From positions 6,761,098 to 6,825,097 of the forward strand of contig CAIIXF020000001.1 of the NCBI GenBank assembly GCA_903813345.2: a DNA stretch of 64,000 nt, written 5' to 3'. Each line of letters starts with the position of its first letter. The first letter of the stretch is position 1. The position numbers and the translations under genes were made by a program. Under the pieces are notes generated by a model. It saw nothing but the letters and a program-made list of their open reading frames with translations, was not told where the DNA came from and did no database searches. Positions 21,620-33,700 of this stretch are shown here, piece after piece. The DNA comes from Owenia fusiformis. Taxonomy: Eukaryota; Annelida; Polychaeta; Sabellida; Oweniidae.

Positions 21620-23941
21620 GAAAGAGGAGATAGCTTACCATGCGGATCCAATGTAGTATCTGTACTGAACTTTATGAACATGATAGCATTATATCTGGGC
21701 TACCTTGTGGCCATCTATTCCACAGGGAATGTGTTCAGCGCTGGTTTACAAGCAGCAACAAAAGAGACTGTCCCCAATGCAGAAATCATGTGGATAGGAA
21801 AAAAGTTATTGATAAACTTTATTTCGTGGTTGGTGACTATGACAATGGTGAAACAGAAGACAATGCACCCGAAAGGATAAAAAACCAGTTGGATGATGCC
21901 AAAGTTACTATACGGGAGATTAAGAAAGACAAAGAAGCTGCAATAGAGAAATATGCAAAACTGCAAAGAGTTATCAATGAAATTAGTGATGAAAAACACA
22001 GTTTAAAGCTATTGTTTGAGCAAGAACAAGCTAGTAATGAAGGACTCCAGAGACAGGTTGCCTTCCTCCAGGCTCAACAGAGGGATGCTCAGAGAGCAAA
22101 AGAAGAGTGCAAAACTTACAAGAAAAGGGTTACAGAGTTAGAAAATGTAGAGAAAGTTGTTAAAGGTAAATTCTTATTTAAGATAATCAAACATTCTGTA
22201 ATTTTTCAGATTAGACACTTCCATTGTATAATTTGAACTGAATGGAGAATTCTTAGGGAAGAATACACCAGAAAATAGGCCATCAAAATTTGAATTATCC
22301 CAAAGAAAATTCATGTCTACTTTATAACATGATAATATGCAATGTTTTTAAACAGAGGCTCATGTGTTATAGAAATCCAGGAAGAATGTCAGAATGACAG
22401 AGTTTAAACCACTTTGGCTTATATGCATAGCCTAATCCAATGTAATTAAAGTGTGGTATGTGAAATGTGAAAAATCGTGAATTTATTTAAAACCAACTTT
22501 TAGAGAGAGGTCACATATATTTTTATGAGCGATAATTTACACCAATGCATTCATCCTCACATGTTTTTTGCTGAAAAATGTGTTCATAAATTAGCAAGAA
22601 ATGAACTCATCCATGTAGGAAAGTGGTTCAGAGAAAAATGCATTTCAAAATTTTAGTTCTCATAGAAACCAATGGTTCAATAATATTTAAAACATATATT
22701 CTTCCTTTCAACCTGGTTGGACATTAAACATTATTACCACCTTGCCGGACCTGTTCTAAGGGTATTTTAGTTTGGTTGAGAAAGCTTATATTTTGCTATA
22801 TTGACCTTAGCAATAGTTGACACCATAGCAGCAGGCCATAGTGGCAGGCCAAAATCATTTCAGCCCAGTGATGTTCCTTGGGAAATGAGATATCGTTCAG
22901 TGCATAACCCTTATGTATGTTCTTTTTGTATAACAGCCTGCCTTCTGGTTAAGAGAGTGATGCTAGGCTAAATATATTTCAAAACTCCAGCTATTAAATG
23001 CCCAAAATATTTTAGTTAGCTGCATAGAAAATATCTGAGTGTACTTAATGCATCTACACTGACTGGTGTTTCAATTTAATTAATCGTAACATTGTCTATT
23101 TACAGGCTGTGAAAGTGAGGTACGGGAACTGATATCCCAGCGTGGAGATGGCTCGGGGAGTATGAAGGAGCTTGCACAGTGGAATATCACACTCAAGGGA
23201 GAGTTGACACGAACAAAGAGAGACAAAAGATTCATGCAATCTGAAAATGACAAGCTACGCATCCAACTATCGAATGTTAAAAAAGCATTGATGGATAAAA
23301 CTACAGAATGTACTGCAATCAAAGAACAGTTCAATGATTCTGAAAATGATTTGAAACACACTGAGAAGGAAAATGAAAAGTTGAAGAAAAAGTTGGCACT
23401 GCTTATGTCATCACTAGGGTCACCTGGAGATACTGCAGCAGGTTTTGCCCACAGGCTTATGAATGAGAGTCCCATGCCTCTGCCCCCTAAACTCTCTACC
23501 CCCTCTTCAAGTGGCCAGATAGACCTTGATTCTGGATCCTTTGTAGTGCCATGTACACCAGAGATTGTAAAACCTAGTCCAAATACTCAGATTAAAAATG
23601 ACTGTGAAAATAATGGAATTAAATACATCAAAACGACATCATTAGCTAATCCCTCCAAGAAACGTAAAGCTGATGAGCCTGTCGAAAACTTTGTAGTAGG
23701 TTTAGGAAACTTGAATTTGTTCAAGAAAAAAGGTTTAATTGAAAACAGTCGCATTCGTAATGGCTACAATGGTATGGGTGGTCATGAAAAATTCATTGAA
23801 ATGAGGAAAGGACCTCAAATGAAACCTTTAAAAAAGCCAGTTCAGAAATCAGGTCAACTTCCCAAAGCTTCAAAGTTGGCGAAGAAAAACCCTCCTCTCC
23901 CCAAGTTAGATTTTTACTTGTCACAGAATACATCTGATTAG
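21620..23941 (+). CDS. TRAIP: TRAF-interacting protein, RING-type E3 ubiquitin ligase (two coding exons)
   Basis: TRAIP is a nuclear E3 ligase that ubiquitinates the CMG helicase and proteins crosslinked to DNA at stalled forks. Coding exons are 21640-22165 (from ATG, within an exon starting at 21620) and 23106-23941; the 940-bp intron has GT/AG ends. The product is 453 residues, close to human TRAIP (469). Residues 5-47 are a RING with C5, C8, C23, H25, H28, C31, C44 and C47 (CGHLFHREC, CPQC). A long coiled coil follows, rich in E/K/Q, from about residue 75 to 285. The C-terminal third is basic and low-complexity with KKRKADEP as a possible nuclear signal. The last residues, LPKLDFYLSQ, resemble the C-terminal PIP box of vertebrate TRAIP. 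The ATG sits 20 bases after the acceptor, and no earlier in-frame ATG lies in the exon. Confidence 0.95.
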
Positions 23942-24283
23942 GTTTGGATATGTAGTATTTTTGGAAGTAAAAAAATATAGAAATTCAAAAATCAATTTAA
24001 TTTAAATCATAATCTCAATGAATTCTACGACTTACACATATTTATTGTCTGGTTTTCTTCATGCCGACTCAAAATGTGCTATTGACTGATCAGGTTTTTG
24101 GCTTTTTTACACAATTCTGATAGCCATAATCACTTGTCTTTTTGGGGCCATTCCCATCAAGCCCAGGCTTAGGATTGGTCTTGAGATTCATATTCTGTTA
24201 ACTTACTAATGATGAAAGTTATTTGCTGTGAACTGAATAACCACATTTTACGAATTTGTTGTACAAGTAAATCATTCATAAAG

Positions 24284-24502
24284 GAGGAGGGAAAGTATCG
24301 CAACAGATTCGGACAGTCATATGTTGGATTTTGGCTATTTTCTGTTGTTTGCATCTTCCCTGTCTCAAAATCGAAATTATTTTATCATGTCTATGAGTTC
24401 TTTTCCTGGAGGTAATAACATATGCATGTGTTTAAATCCTCAGAAAATAGCCAAAGTCCAACATATGACTGTCCGAAATCTCTTGCGTACTTTCCCACCT
24501 CT
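24284..24502. mobile_element. 219-bp foldback/MITE-like element
   Basis: GAGGAGGGAAAGTATCGCAA is matched by an inverted copy ending at 24502, and CAGTCATATGTTGGA-TTTTGGCTATTTTCTG recurs inverted inside it. The arms are about 80 bp around a short centre. No clear target duplication was seen. Confidence 0.75.
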
Positions 24503-25389
24503 TTTCCCATTCTTATTAATATACAGAACAATTTTTTCGAAATAGAAATAATTTATTGTATAATTTACGCACATTCTAATGTTACTTATACATATCACAA
24601 ATTCATCATTAAATCAAGTGACATATTTCAGATTCATGAATAATTTCTTCGTTGGGATTTGCTTCTCCTATCTGTGGAGTTGCCATTTTCTAGTTCAAGT
24701 CTGTAGAACATAATTTTTTGTAATGACCATTAACAACTGGATCTGATTTTTAACATTAATACATATTATTGAGTACAATTCCTTGTATGTAAATATTGTA
24801 TAAAATAGTATATATCTACAGTTTCTATAAAATAAAGTATATATTATTTTTACACAGAATAACATCTTATTTTTGGTTTAATTTGACATCATTTACTAAG
24901 CACACAAAATTAGTTGAGTCAAAAGCCAAGATTCTTTTATTTATTGCCTCAATGCACAACCATTGCCTTCATTGAGTTATAGGTTAAAACAAAACAAGCT
25001 CTATATGAGTCTTGCTTATGTGCATGTTCAATAACAAAAATGACATGTATTTGCAATAAATCAAAGAATTCAGGTACTTGTGTCACATAATATCTGGTTT
25101 GTTTTGGTGTAAATGCATATATATGAATATCACAGTAATTGCAAATTGAGAACATCAGTCATGAACTGTAAAATGGATATAGAATAATATAAAGAACTAG
25201 CTCATGCAGTATGGTTACTCATCCTCCGAATGCAGAGCTCCAGACATCTTCCACTAGAAGGAGGTATGAGTTCTAAAGGCCTGTATTTGGAGGATGTGTT
25301 CACTACACAGGAGCAGGAATGTCTGAGTAGCTTATCCATAAAAATGAACAAAAATTGTCATAATTCTGAATATCAATTCAAATAGATAA

Positions 25390-25480
25390 AATATCACTAC
25401 CTGGCATTTGTTACAGATGCCAGACACCGATCACAAAAAGTTGAAAATATAACAACATGTCACCACTTGTGGTGGTGATG
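25390..25480. repeat. Dispersed repeat, copy 2
   Basis: CACTACCTGGCATTTGTTAC, then CAGATGCCAGACACCGA; related to 9415-9530 and 29725-29790. Confidence 0.5.
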
Positions 25481-26461
25481 TAAAAATGGATATGAGATAG
25501 TAGTTGATTGTCAGAATATTTTATGTTACTTTCTTGTAAATGTTGACCACTGGTTTAACCTAGAAGTCTAATAAGCACTGGCATGTAGCGGCCCTGATAT
25601 CGATAAATTCTACACGCAATATAACCCGATTTTAGATGCTTGGTTAAAACTTTACACGAAAAAGCCTCGATATCCGGGCATTTACTCTTACACTGAACTG
25701 AAAATAGCATCGTCTAAACGTGTATGTCTTGGCTTCCGGGTGAGTTTATCAACATTTATACTCAATTGAAAGAGCAGTCGTGCTTATATCGTGTACCAGT
25801 TTGATTGTTTTATATGTGTGTGTATTTATAATATGATAGCCTAGTAATACCGTGTCCTTAGAACAAGTGCTAGATATCGAACTGATGACCTGAAATTAGA
25901 TTATTGGACTGATCGCGCATCTGATATTAGATGATTAATTTGCATTGAATCTGATATTAGCTTGCAACCCAATACCACAGTAAATACCATGACTTTACAT
26001 TAGAATGATAACACGGCCTCATATTCTAATTTATTATACGTCCATTGCAGGCCAAAAATGTTTCAATGTGGATATTGTAATGCACACGAGAATACATTCG
26101 ATTCGTATATATTGATCATACATCAATTGAACATGGAGATTTTCCTGTACACTTTTCCCAAATATGTGGAATAGACTAGATGCGAGTAGAAATTATCTTG
26201 ATTTATCCTATGCCAAGTGGGGTTTTAGGGAGATAAGTTGGTAAGATATATCCCGTATCCTGATTTTGAGGTTTCCATATCAAGAACCTCCATATCTCCC
26301 GTCATATCTCCCGCTTCGGTGCATATCTTCCCGCTTCGGGGCGTATCTTCCCGCTTCCAAAAAAAGTGGAAATGCAATAAAATGACTTTGCATATGAATG
26401 ATTTGTTTATTTTTTACACCTTGTACTACTGAAAACTCTACTTGGTATAGGATAAAGCAGT

Positions 26462-26600
26462 TATGTACGGTCGGTTTGGATATTGGGTTCATCCCTCGTG
26501 AGATATGCACATCTACTTTCTGTCCCTACGGTCCCTCAGGTAGATATGCATATCTCCCTCTGGAAAAACCCCATATCCAAAACCCCCCAGTACATAACCC
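26462..26600. repeat. Hairpin 1 in the 25576-28995 element
   Basis: GTTATGTACGG...GGATATTGGG on the left is matched loosely by CCCATATCCAAAACC...GTACATAAC on the right, with TCCCTACGGTCCCTCAGG near the loop. It is a diverged copy of hairpin 4 (28147-28288). Confidence 0.7.
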
Positions 26601-27049
26601 TTATTTATCCCATGGTTACAAGGATATAGATCGAATATCACGTGAAGATATAATTGATACGTGGATGAAGATCATATTTTAGCAAACAATTCCCAAATCA
26701 TCGAATATCACTTTTGAAACCATCGAATGTCACTTTTTGAAAGGTGATATTCGATGGTTTCAAAAGTGATATTCGATGGTTTCAAAAGTGATATTCGATG
26801 GTTTTGATTTTTTCAATTTTTTTATTAATTCAGCAAAACGATTGTTTATATATTTATTATATATTTTTATTTTTTGGGATCTTGTTTTTACGGCGTTCGC
26901 ATTAAATACAAACCACTCTGTTACGTCACGTATATGACGTTCGTTGAATTATCGCAATCAAAATGTCAGACCAAATGGAATTTCCATTGCAATTTATCTG
27001 ACTATTCAATGTTCGCTGGATAATAATTCCCAATGGGATAAACGGACAA

Positions 27050-27182
27050 TCCTATGTTTTTTCAAAAATATCACTTATATCCACTCATGGATATCAGTAT
27101 CTTCACTCATTCGCTGCGCTCACTGGCGAAGATATCAATATCCACTCATGGATATAAGTGATATTTTTTCAGAGCCATAGGA
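27050..27182. repeat. Hairpin 2: TATCCACTCATGGATAT arms with a CGCTGCGCTCACT loop
   Basis: CCTATG...AATATCACTTATATCCACTC is mirrored by GAGTGGATATT...AAGTGATATT...CATAGG around a GC-rich loop near 27115. The stem is about 55 bp with few mismatches. Confidence 0.8.
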
Positions 27183-27504
27183 TATTCCTATATTATTCCA
27201 TAGTTAGCATGATATCCATAGGATAACATGTCAAAATAAAAACGGTATTTTTGAAATCAGTGGTAAAATATGATATTTTTGGCAAATTTTCACTTAACCA
27301 TAGCATACGGTGTTTTTGGGGGGGGGGGGGGCTTTTAGCCATGACATACGGCGCCGTATGCCATGGTTTATGGATTTTTGCTACTTCAGACTCAAAACGA
27401 GGCTAAGTGTCAATATCGCCGTATCGTTTGGAAAATTCGTTTTAAATCACTTAATTCCCGACGATTCTGATGATGACTTTAACTATGGAATATAAAGAAC
27501 ATCC

Positions 27505-27635
27505 TATGATTTACTCGTGATATGATTTTAATCCACTTATGGATGTTGATATCTGCACTCTCTCGCTACGCTCACTCGTGCAGATATCATATCCATTCGT
27601 GGATAAAAATCATATCACTCATAAATCATAGGATA
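27505..27635. repeat. Hairpin 3, sister of hairpin 2
   Basis: TCCTATGATTTACTCGTGAT is mirrored by ATCACTCATAAATCATAGGA, with CTCTCGCTACGCTCACTCG at the loop. It has the same architecture as 27050-27182 at the opposite side of the nested element. Confidence 0.8.
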
Positions 27636-28146
27636 TCCCTCTATTTAAGATGTGATATTCGATAGTTTAAAAGTGATATTCTATGGTTTGTAAATTGTTT
27701 GCTAAAATATGATATCTTGATCCACATATCAAATATATCATCATGTGATATTCGATCTATATCCTCCTTGCAACCATGGGATAAAGCTTTACGCCCCGCT
27801 ACGTCATAATCGCCGCTTGCATGTTTGTTCATAATTTGTAACGTTCGCGGAATGACTGTAAACGGCAATGGAGAAAACACAGACAATCAGGGTCTGTTTG
27901 ATAGTTAAAAAATGGGAAAGAGCATCCACTTAATCAATAAAAAATTCGAGAAAATAAATATGGGAATATTTGAGAGAACATGAAAATCCGCCCACGGCCA
28001 AGAAAACAAAACTGGACATGAATATTCTAAAATGTTTCCACGATTTAACAATGTGAACCAGATGACCAAGATTGGTATGGGATAAACATATTATCCTATA
28101 GTCGCGGTTCAGGATATTGGGATTATCCCTTGGCCAATATATAGGG

Positions 28147-28288
28147 GTTATGCAATTGGAGGTTTTGGATACAGGGAATATCCCGAGGGATATACAATAT
28201 ATCTTCCCGAGGGACCGAAGGGACCAAGGGAAGATGAATTATATATCCCTCGGGATATTCCCTGTATCCAAAACCTCCAAGTGCATAA
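28147..28288. repeat. Hairpin 4: ~65-bp near-perfect palindrome
   Basis: GTTATGCAATTGGAGGTTTT and AAAACCTCCAAGTGCATAAC are the outer arms. They continue through GGATACAGGGAATATCCCGA and its mirror to a GAGGGACCGAAGGGACCAAG centre. Confidence 0.9.
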
Positions 28289-29001
28289 CTGTTGTATATA
28301 GTTTAGCATGATATGTACTTCTTTCTGTAACTGGAATACGATTCTAATATACAAGCAGCACATACGTATTCCCGGGGAACCATAAATATTTTGTGTAGGG
28401 TGTGGACATTTTTCTTTTCATTTCTCTAAAATCAGATTATTCTCATAAAATTCATACAAAGTTGGGCCTAAGCCTCTATTTTCGTATTCTGCATGTTAAG
28501 ATATTTATAATGTAAAACCTAAGAGATAAATTCAATGTCTTCAGTTGAGAATAAGTATAAGGTAAATGTGTGAATTCTGCTTGTTGTTGCACTATTTTTA
28601 TAATAAACAAGGTTCGATACGCAACACTGAATAGACTGCAGTCATAGCTTAGTTGTAAAGAAAACAAAAGAAGTGGGGCGTGATCATGCTTGAATACGAT
28701 TTTAAATATATCGCCCTTTACATTTGTTGAAATCGGCCTGTATTAATTTCAACAGGTGATCGGTGTACAAGGGCATATATTTGAGTTATTGGTTTAACGA
28801 TAAGTATGACCTATGAGTGGGTAATGTTTTACAAATGCATGAAACAAATACTCCAATGGCCTAATCTCAATTTTCCTGCATAAAGTATTACATTGAAATG
28901 ATGGTCATTTGCTCTCTAACTTCCGCACCGCATACGTAACTTCGTAACAATTCAATAAGCCAAGACAGGACCGCTATAATCGCTACATGCCAGTGAATAA
29001 G

Positions 29002-30189
29002 GGAAAGTAGTAATACACTCCATTAGATCTTCTAATTGAGCTTAGAACTACTTTTCCCATAGCCTATGGGTTTGACACCAATTGAGAGGTGATAAACTGG
29101 TCTTGCAGTTCCATAGAACCAGAAATTAACAGACAAACATTACTACTTAAAGCATACAAATTCTAAAAAAATCAATTAATTTTCATTTGACTTTAACAAC
29201 ATATTATCAGCAATGATATGAACCAATTGAATTTTGTCAGAATAAGGCCTATTTGTAAAAGGTCCACATCAAACAAACACCAGACTCCAGACATATGGTA
29301 AATATTCACAATAAGTTCATTTATATATGGCAATGCCATATTTCATAATTATTATCATGATGACGTAAACATAAATTACATATTTTATAAGAAAAACAAA
29401 GCAAAACTTGGTTCAAATCATATGGTGAAGTGATGTGAATCACTTGACCAATACCCTTCATTTTGCTGATAATCTGCATACAAAATCAAAAGCCATTGTG
29501 ACCTAGATTTTATAAAGAATGTACATTATATGTTCTCATTTTGTCTTGAAACCAAACTGATTGTTTTTTAACCAAGAGCTCTCTAATAAAAACAGTCGGA
29601 TCTAGTAAGCAACTTTTTCAAATAATGTTTCAATAATACAATATTTTGGGCTCATATCCTTTGTCATATCTGTATTATAAAATTCAAGATTTTTATTGCA
29701 CTTTGAACAAGCAAAACATGCAAAATATCACTACCTGCCATTTGTTACAGATGCTGACTGCTGAATGCCAACCACATTATTTGTCCATATTTAAAAAGAA
29801 TATACTGGCAGGTCAATTCTTCATGTAGCTTAATATTTTGTCACCCTCTATATTTCTGATTCTGTCTTTAATAATTCACATTGATTGCACTAATCTAAAA
29901 TTTAAGATCCTTTTGTTTATGGCCTGGTGAAAATAGTCTTGTAGAAAGGTGTAATGGCACAAATAAAAAATGCACCTGCGAAAATAACATTCAAAAATAG
30001 ACCCATTCTTAAATTCGAAACTCTGGTGACCAGAAATAAAAATAGTTGTATAGCACTACATATACCCTGTATGTTTGAGCTGTACTCGAACACTACTGTA
30101 CACATGTTGTGTTCCTCCTTCATTGAGCCACACCCTGTATACAGTACAGTACATGTGTACCCTGAGATCAATAAATAAATAAATGTCGG
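29002..30189. other. Intergenic, one dispersed repeat copy only
   Basis: No supported gene. A 105-codon hydrophobic minus-strand ORF at 29917-30234 overlaps the MITE at its 5' end and is not supported by splice signals or a recognised domain. Confidence 0.4.
29725..29790. repeat. Dispersed repeat, copy 3
   Basis: CACTACCTGCCATTTGTTAC, then AGATGCTGACTGCTGAATGC; the closest relative is 9415-9530. Confidence 0.55.
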
Positions 30190-30384
30190 CAGGCACGTAG
30201 CCAGAATTTGCCAAGGGGGGGGTTCAGTTTTCAAAAATTTCCAGGGGGGTGCACATTTGATAATTTTGGCCCAAATATGGCTAAAATCACTTGAAAAGTG
30301 CTCAAAATGATGGAAAACTGAATGATTTTGAAGGAATTTTTGGCCAGGGGGGGTTAGCCCGAACCCCCCTTGGCTACGGGCCTG
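30190..30384. mobile_element. 195-bp G-rich MITE, copy 1
   Basis: The ends CAGGCACGTAGCCAG and (inverted) CAGGCCCGTAGCCAAGG each run into a G or C tract. The centre TTTTGGCCCAAATATGGCTA is shared with the copy at 35744-35939. GTCG occurs next to both ends, a possible 4-bp target duplication. Confidence 0.85.
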
Positions 30385-30763
30385 GTCGAATAAAACATTA
30401 AACTCCTGAGTCTTGCAGTCTTGATGTATAATTAGGCCTTTACTTGTATATCAGATCAACAAAATATTTATGATAATGTCTTAAGATACGACATAAGCTC
30501 TAGTTATAATCAAGGAAAGTTGATTTCAACATGTATAAAAAAAACACCATAGCAAATCAGTGGTTATCTTATTTTGACAAGTAGAGGATTGAGCTATCAC
30601 TTTTGTGATAAGTGTCACTGATTCTAAATGTACATTACTTCGAACTATATATCAAATGCACAGATCTCTAGTGTCCAAAGTGGTAGAATGACTATGCACT
30701 GCGTGCCAGGGAGGGGGGAGTCAGATTTGATACGGGCCTAGCTGCTGCATCATATTCCAGAGT

Positions 30764-33700
30764 CTATAATATAACACATGCCTGACTGCTGGGCTTCTGA
30801 CCACTTCCTCTACTAGCTGCAGGATTGACTGTAGCTGCAGCAATACCTGCAACCCTGAGCTTCTTGCTCTTATCCTCAGTCCCTTCAGGCATCAATGGAC
30901 TTCTACTACGTAATGGTTGATTATTGGAGTCAGTCTCAGATTGGCCATTAGGTGAGGTGCCTGTAGGACTTGTCATACTCAGCACAGTAGGAGCTACAAA
31001 TGTTAATTCAATATTTCATTTTTATAGGTTATTTCATGACCGTATTGCAATGGTTAATTAACTACATCTGTACATGACTATTGTACATTGTATTTTCATT
31101 AACTCACAAAAACATGTAAGAGACTCAATGTGACTCTTTACAATTTTGTAGATTTTTGATAGATATGAATAGCCATATGTTAATGCTAGGAAACATCCAT
31201 TTACTCTCATTTGATAAATGGGCATTAAGTTGGCATATGGCATAATATGAATGGATGAAAATAAAACAATGGTTGATACCATAGTAGCATTCTCAATGCT
31301 CAGGTGCCATATTACTGATTACATGTAGATTAGCTCAAATACCTCTTTTTAAGTGGATACCCCTTCTTATCTTCTCCATGTTAGTGTCATTGAGGAACTT
31401 TGCATATTTGGGGTGCTTCTCAACATACTCCTTGAGGAGGAAGTCATGTGCATTGACCACCTCAGTTTGGACATCAGCAATGGTTGTGTCAGAAAGCACA
31501 GTAATACGACTGCCCTGCTGATGGTCAGCACACAACCAATGGATTTTCCCTGTTGGCAGATGACATCTAAAGAGAGAAAAAACATAAATTGTCCAGTTTT
31601 AAAATCTGAAAGAGTACCAAAGGGAGATGGAGTCAGTTGTCCCATTTAACCTAAAAGTGCAGAAAAATGGGTAGTAATCTTAGTGATGTTTTTCATTTGA
31701 CATATAATACATCTAATCAATGAATCAAATAACTGTAGAACTAGAATTAATCTATAACAATAAAATAATATATCAAAAGCCAAAGTACTTACCTTGATAG
31801 GTTGCCTTTAACAGACTCTTCATCATGAAATATGAGTTCATCTCTTAAAACATTATATGCTTGGCCAATATCTGATCCCTCCATCCCACGCATGGCATTT
31901 TTCTGGATTCTCTTGGCAAGTTGTTCATTTTCTTCCCCTGTTGTGAAGAACTGAAGGCCAACATTGCTGTACTTGAGGATGGTGAGAAGTCTCCCGAGGT
32001 AGGCAGTTGACTTGTCTATGAGGGCTGTAGCAGAACTTTCATCACCAGTGTATGGTATGGCATTCCCACATATATGCCATCCCTAAGGAAACATATTGTA
32101 TGTAAAATAATAGTTCAGTGCATAACATTTTTGGTTTTGGGTTACCTGACACCTTCCTGAGGAAAAATCCTTTTTCCTTTGCTATTAAGGTACTTTATGC
32201 CTAGCTCTGTCACTAGGTTACTCAATATATTCTGCAAGGAAAATAGCATTGAATATTCTCACTATATTCTAGTGGGAAAATTGCATTGAAAATTGTTCAA
32301 ATAACATGCTATTTTAAAATCTGGACTCATAAAAATGATCAGTGATGTTATCGTCCCCTTCCCTACTGGCTTAACATATACAAGCAGGGCCTCAATTCAT
32401 TCAATGTGGCAATCATGTAAAGTGTGATTAAAATCTACATAGGACTGATTGTTATAATATTAAAGGGTGACGCATATCGTTTAGCAAATCGAACGCTCGT
32501 TTCTGGTGTTGCTCACCGTTTAGTATAAAAGGCCCGATCCCGGAATAATACTCAAGGGTTCACAGGTTCGAGCTCGTTGTGTCAACACCTCTAACTGTTA
32601 TATAGTATAAGTATATTATAGATCGTCACACATTTATAAAAGGATGATTTTTATTTTGACAAATCAATTCCACATTTATGGGTGAAGTTTCAGGATCTTC
32701 TATTTGTGTACAATAAGGAAAAATTGGCATCTAAATTTCCCCATAACGTACTAGCACACAGCTTGGCATATGAAATATCCTACAAATGAAACAAAGCAAG
32801 ACAAACCGGTTTCTAATACAAGGATTTATATTGGCTGTTGTACATGTATTCTTTGAACGCAATCACTCTTTGGATAACGTTTTCAAAATCATTATAAACG
32901 GATTACTTTATCTCAAAGACAATTTCAATAAACTGGATTTTACAGAACTCCCCTTATTTCTTAAAAATGGACTGATCCAGTTGATTCGCCTGGAGCCGCC
33001 ATATTGTTTTTATACGGGATGCTAATCGGAACCCTTTAAAACCATTGTTCTATCATTATTCATTTACACTTAAAAAAAAATTGATTACAATCACAGTAAC
33101 TTACATTTTCATACTCGCAGAGAATTCTGAAACAATACGTCTGCTTTTCAGTAGTGCCATCTTTATCAGCCTCCATGAGGTCAAGGACACAGAGACGTGG
33201 ATATATGGCATGTTTGATTTCTCCCTTGTGTTGTAAAACCTCCAATAAGCGCATGAATTTCCTCTGAGCTAATTCATAAACTTCCTAAAAAACAATACAT
33301 ACAGTCTGTAGAAGCTAGTCGGGCATCAATCCCCATGTTACCCCAAGTCACTCTCAGACATGGGGAAATAGATGGTGATGGTAGAAGAGATTTAATTCCA
33401 TCATAGAGACCAGTGAGAAGCAAAATTATGTCAATGCAAAACAAGTTTCATTTTCAATACTTGAAGTGTTCAATTTAGAAATTGATACCCTTAAAGGGAG
33501 GTACAGCACATGTTCACCATTTATTACTTTACCATACACCTGCTGAAAATTTTACATTAAAATAGACAAACCTGATATGAAACTTCTGTATCATTGGTTT
33601 TAAAACAACCAGAGTCATTTTCATCAGTTTTGCATCTTTGAGAGGCCGCACTTGTAGGCCTTGATGGTCTCTCTTTTCCAGCATATTTTGCTTTCTCTGA

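Larger units (their letters stand above)
23942..25569. other. TRAIP 3' flank and intergenic DNA
   Basis: AT-rich sequence holding a 219-bp inverted-repeat element (24284-24502) and a dispersed repeat copy (25390-25480). AATAAA occurs at about 24831 (TTCTATAAAATAAAGT region), which could serve TRAIP polyadenylation, but nearer signals are also possible. Confidence 0.4.
26598..27783. mobile_element. Nested inverted-repeat element with ~110-bp arms
   Basis: TATCCCATGGTTACAAGGA and its inverse start matching arms that continue through ATAGATCGAATATCAC and ATATTTTAGCAAACAATT. Direct and inverted copies of GTGATATTCGATGGTTT follow just inside. It lies inside the larger 25576-28995 element. Confidence 0.75.
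25576..28995. mobile_element. 3.4-kb transposon with CACTGGCATGTAGCG ends and 6-bp target duplication AATAAG
   Basis: The ends CACTGGCATGTAGCGG and (inverted) CACTGGCATGTAGCGATT are exactly bordered by AATAAG (25570-25575, 28996-29001). A second inverted-repeat element is nested inside at about 26598-27783, and four hairpins are listed separately. No transposase ORF is evident. A CACTG terminus recalls Chapaev/Transib/CACTA-like groups, but none of these typically leaves 6 bp, so the superfamily is left open. Confidence 0.85.

Noticed and set aside
29917-30234. 105-residue hydrophobic protein
   Set aside because: Its start lies in the G-rich MITE and no domain, splice signal or codon pattern supports it.
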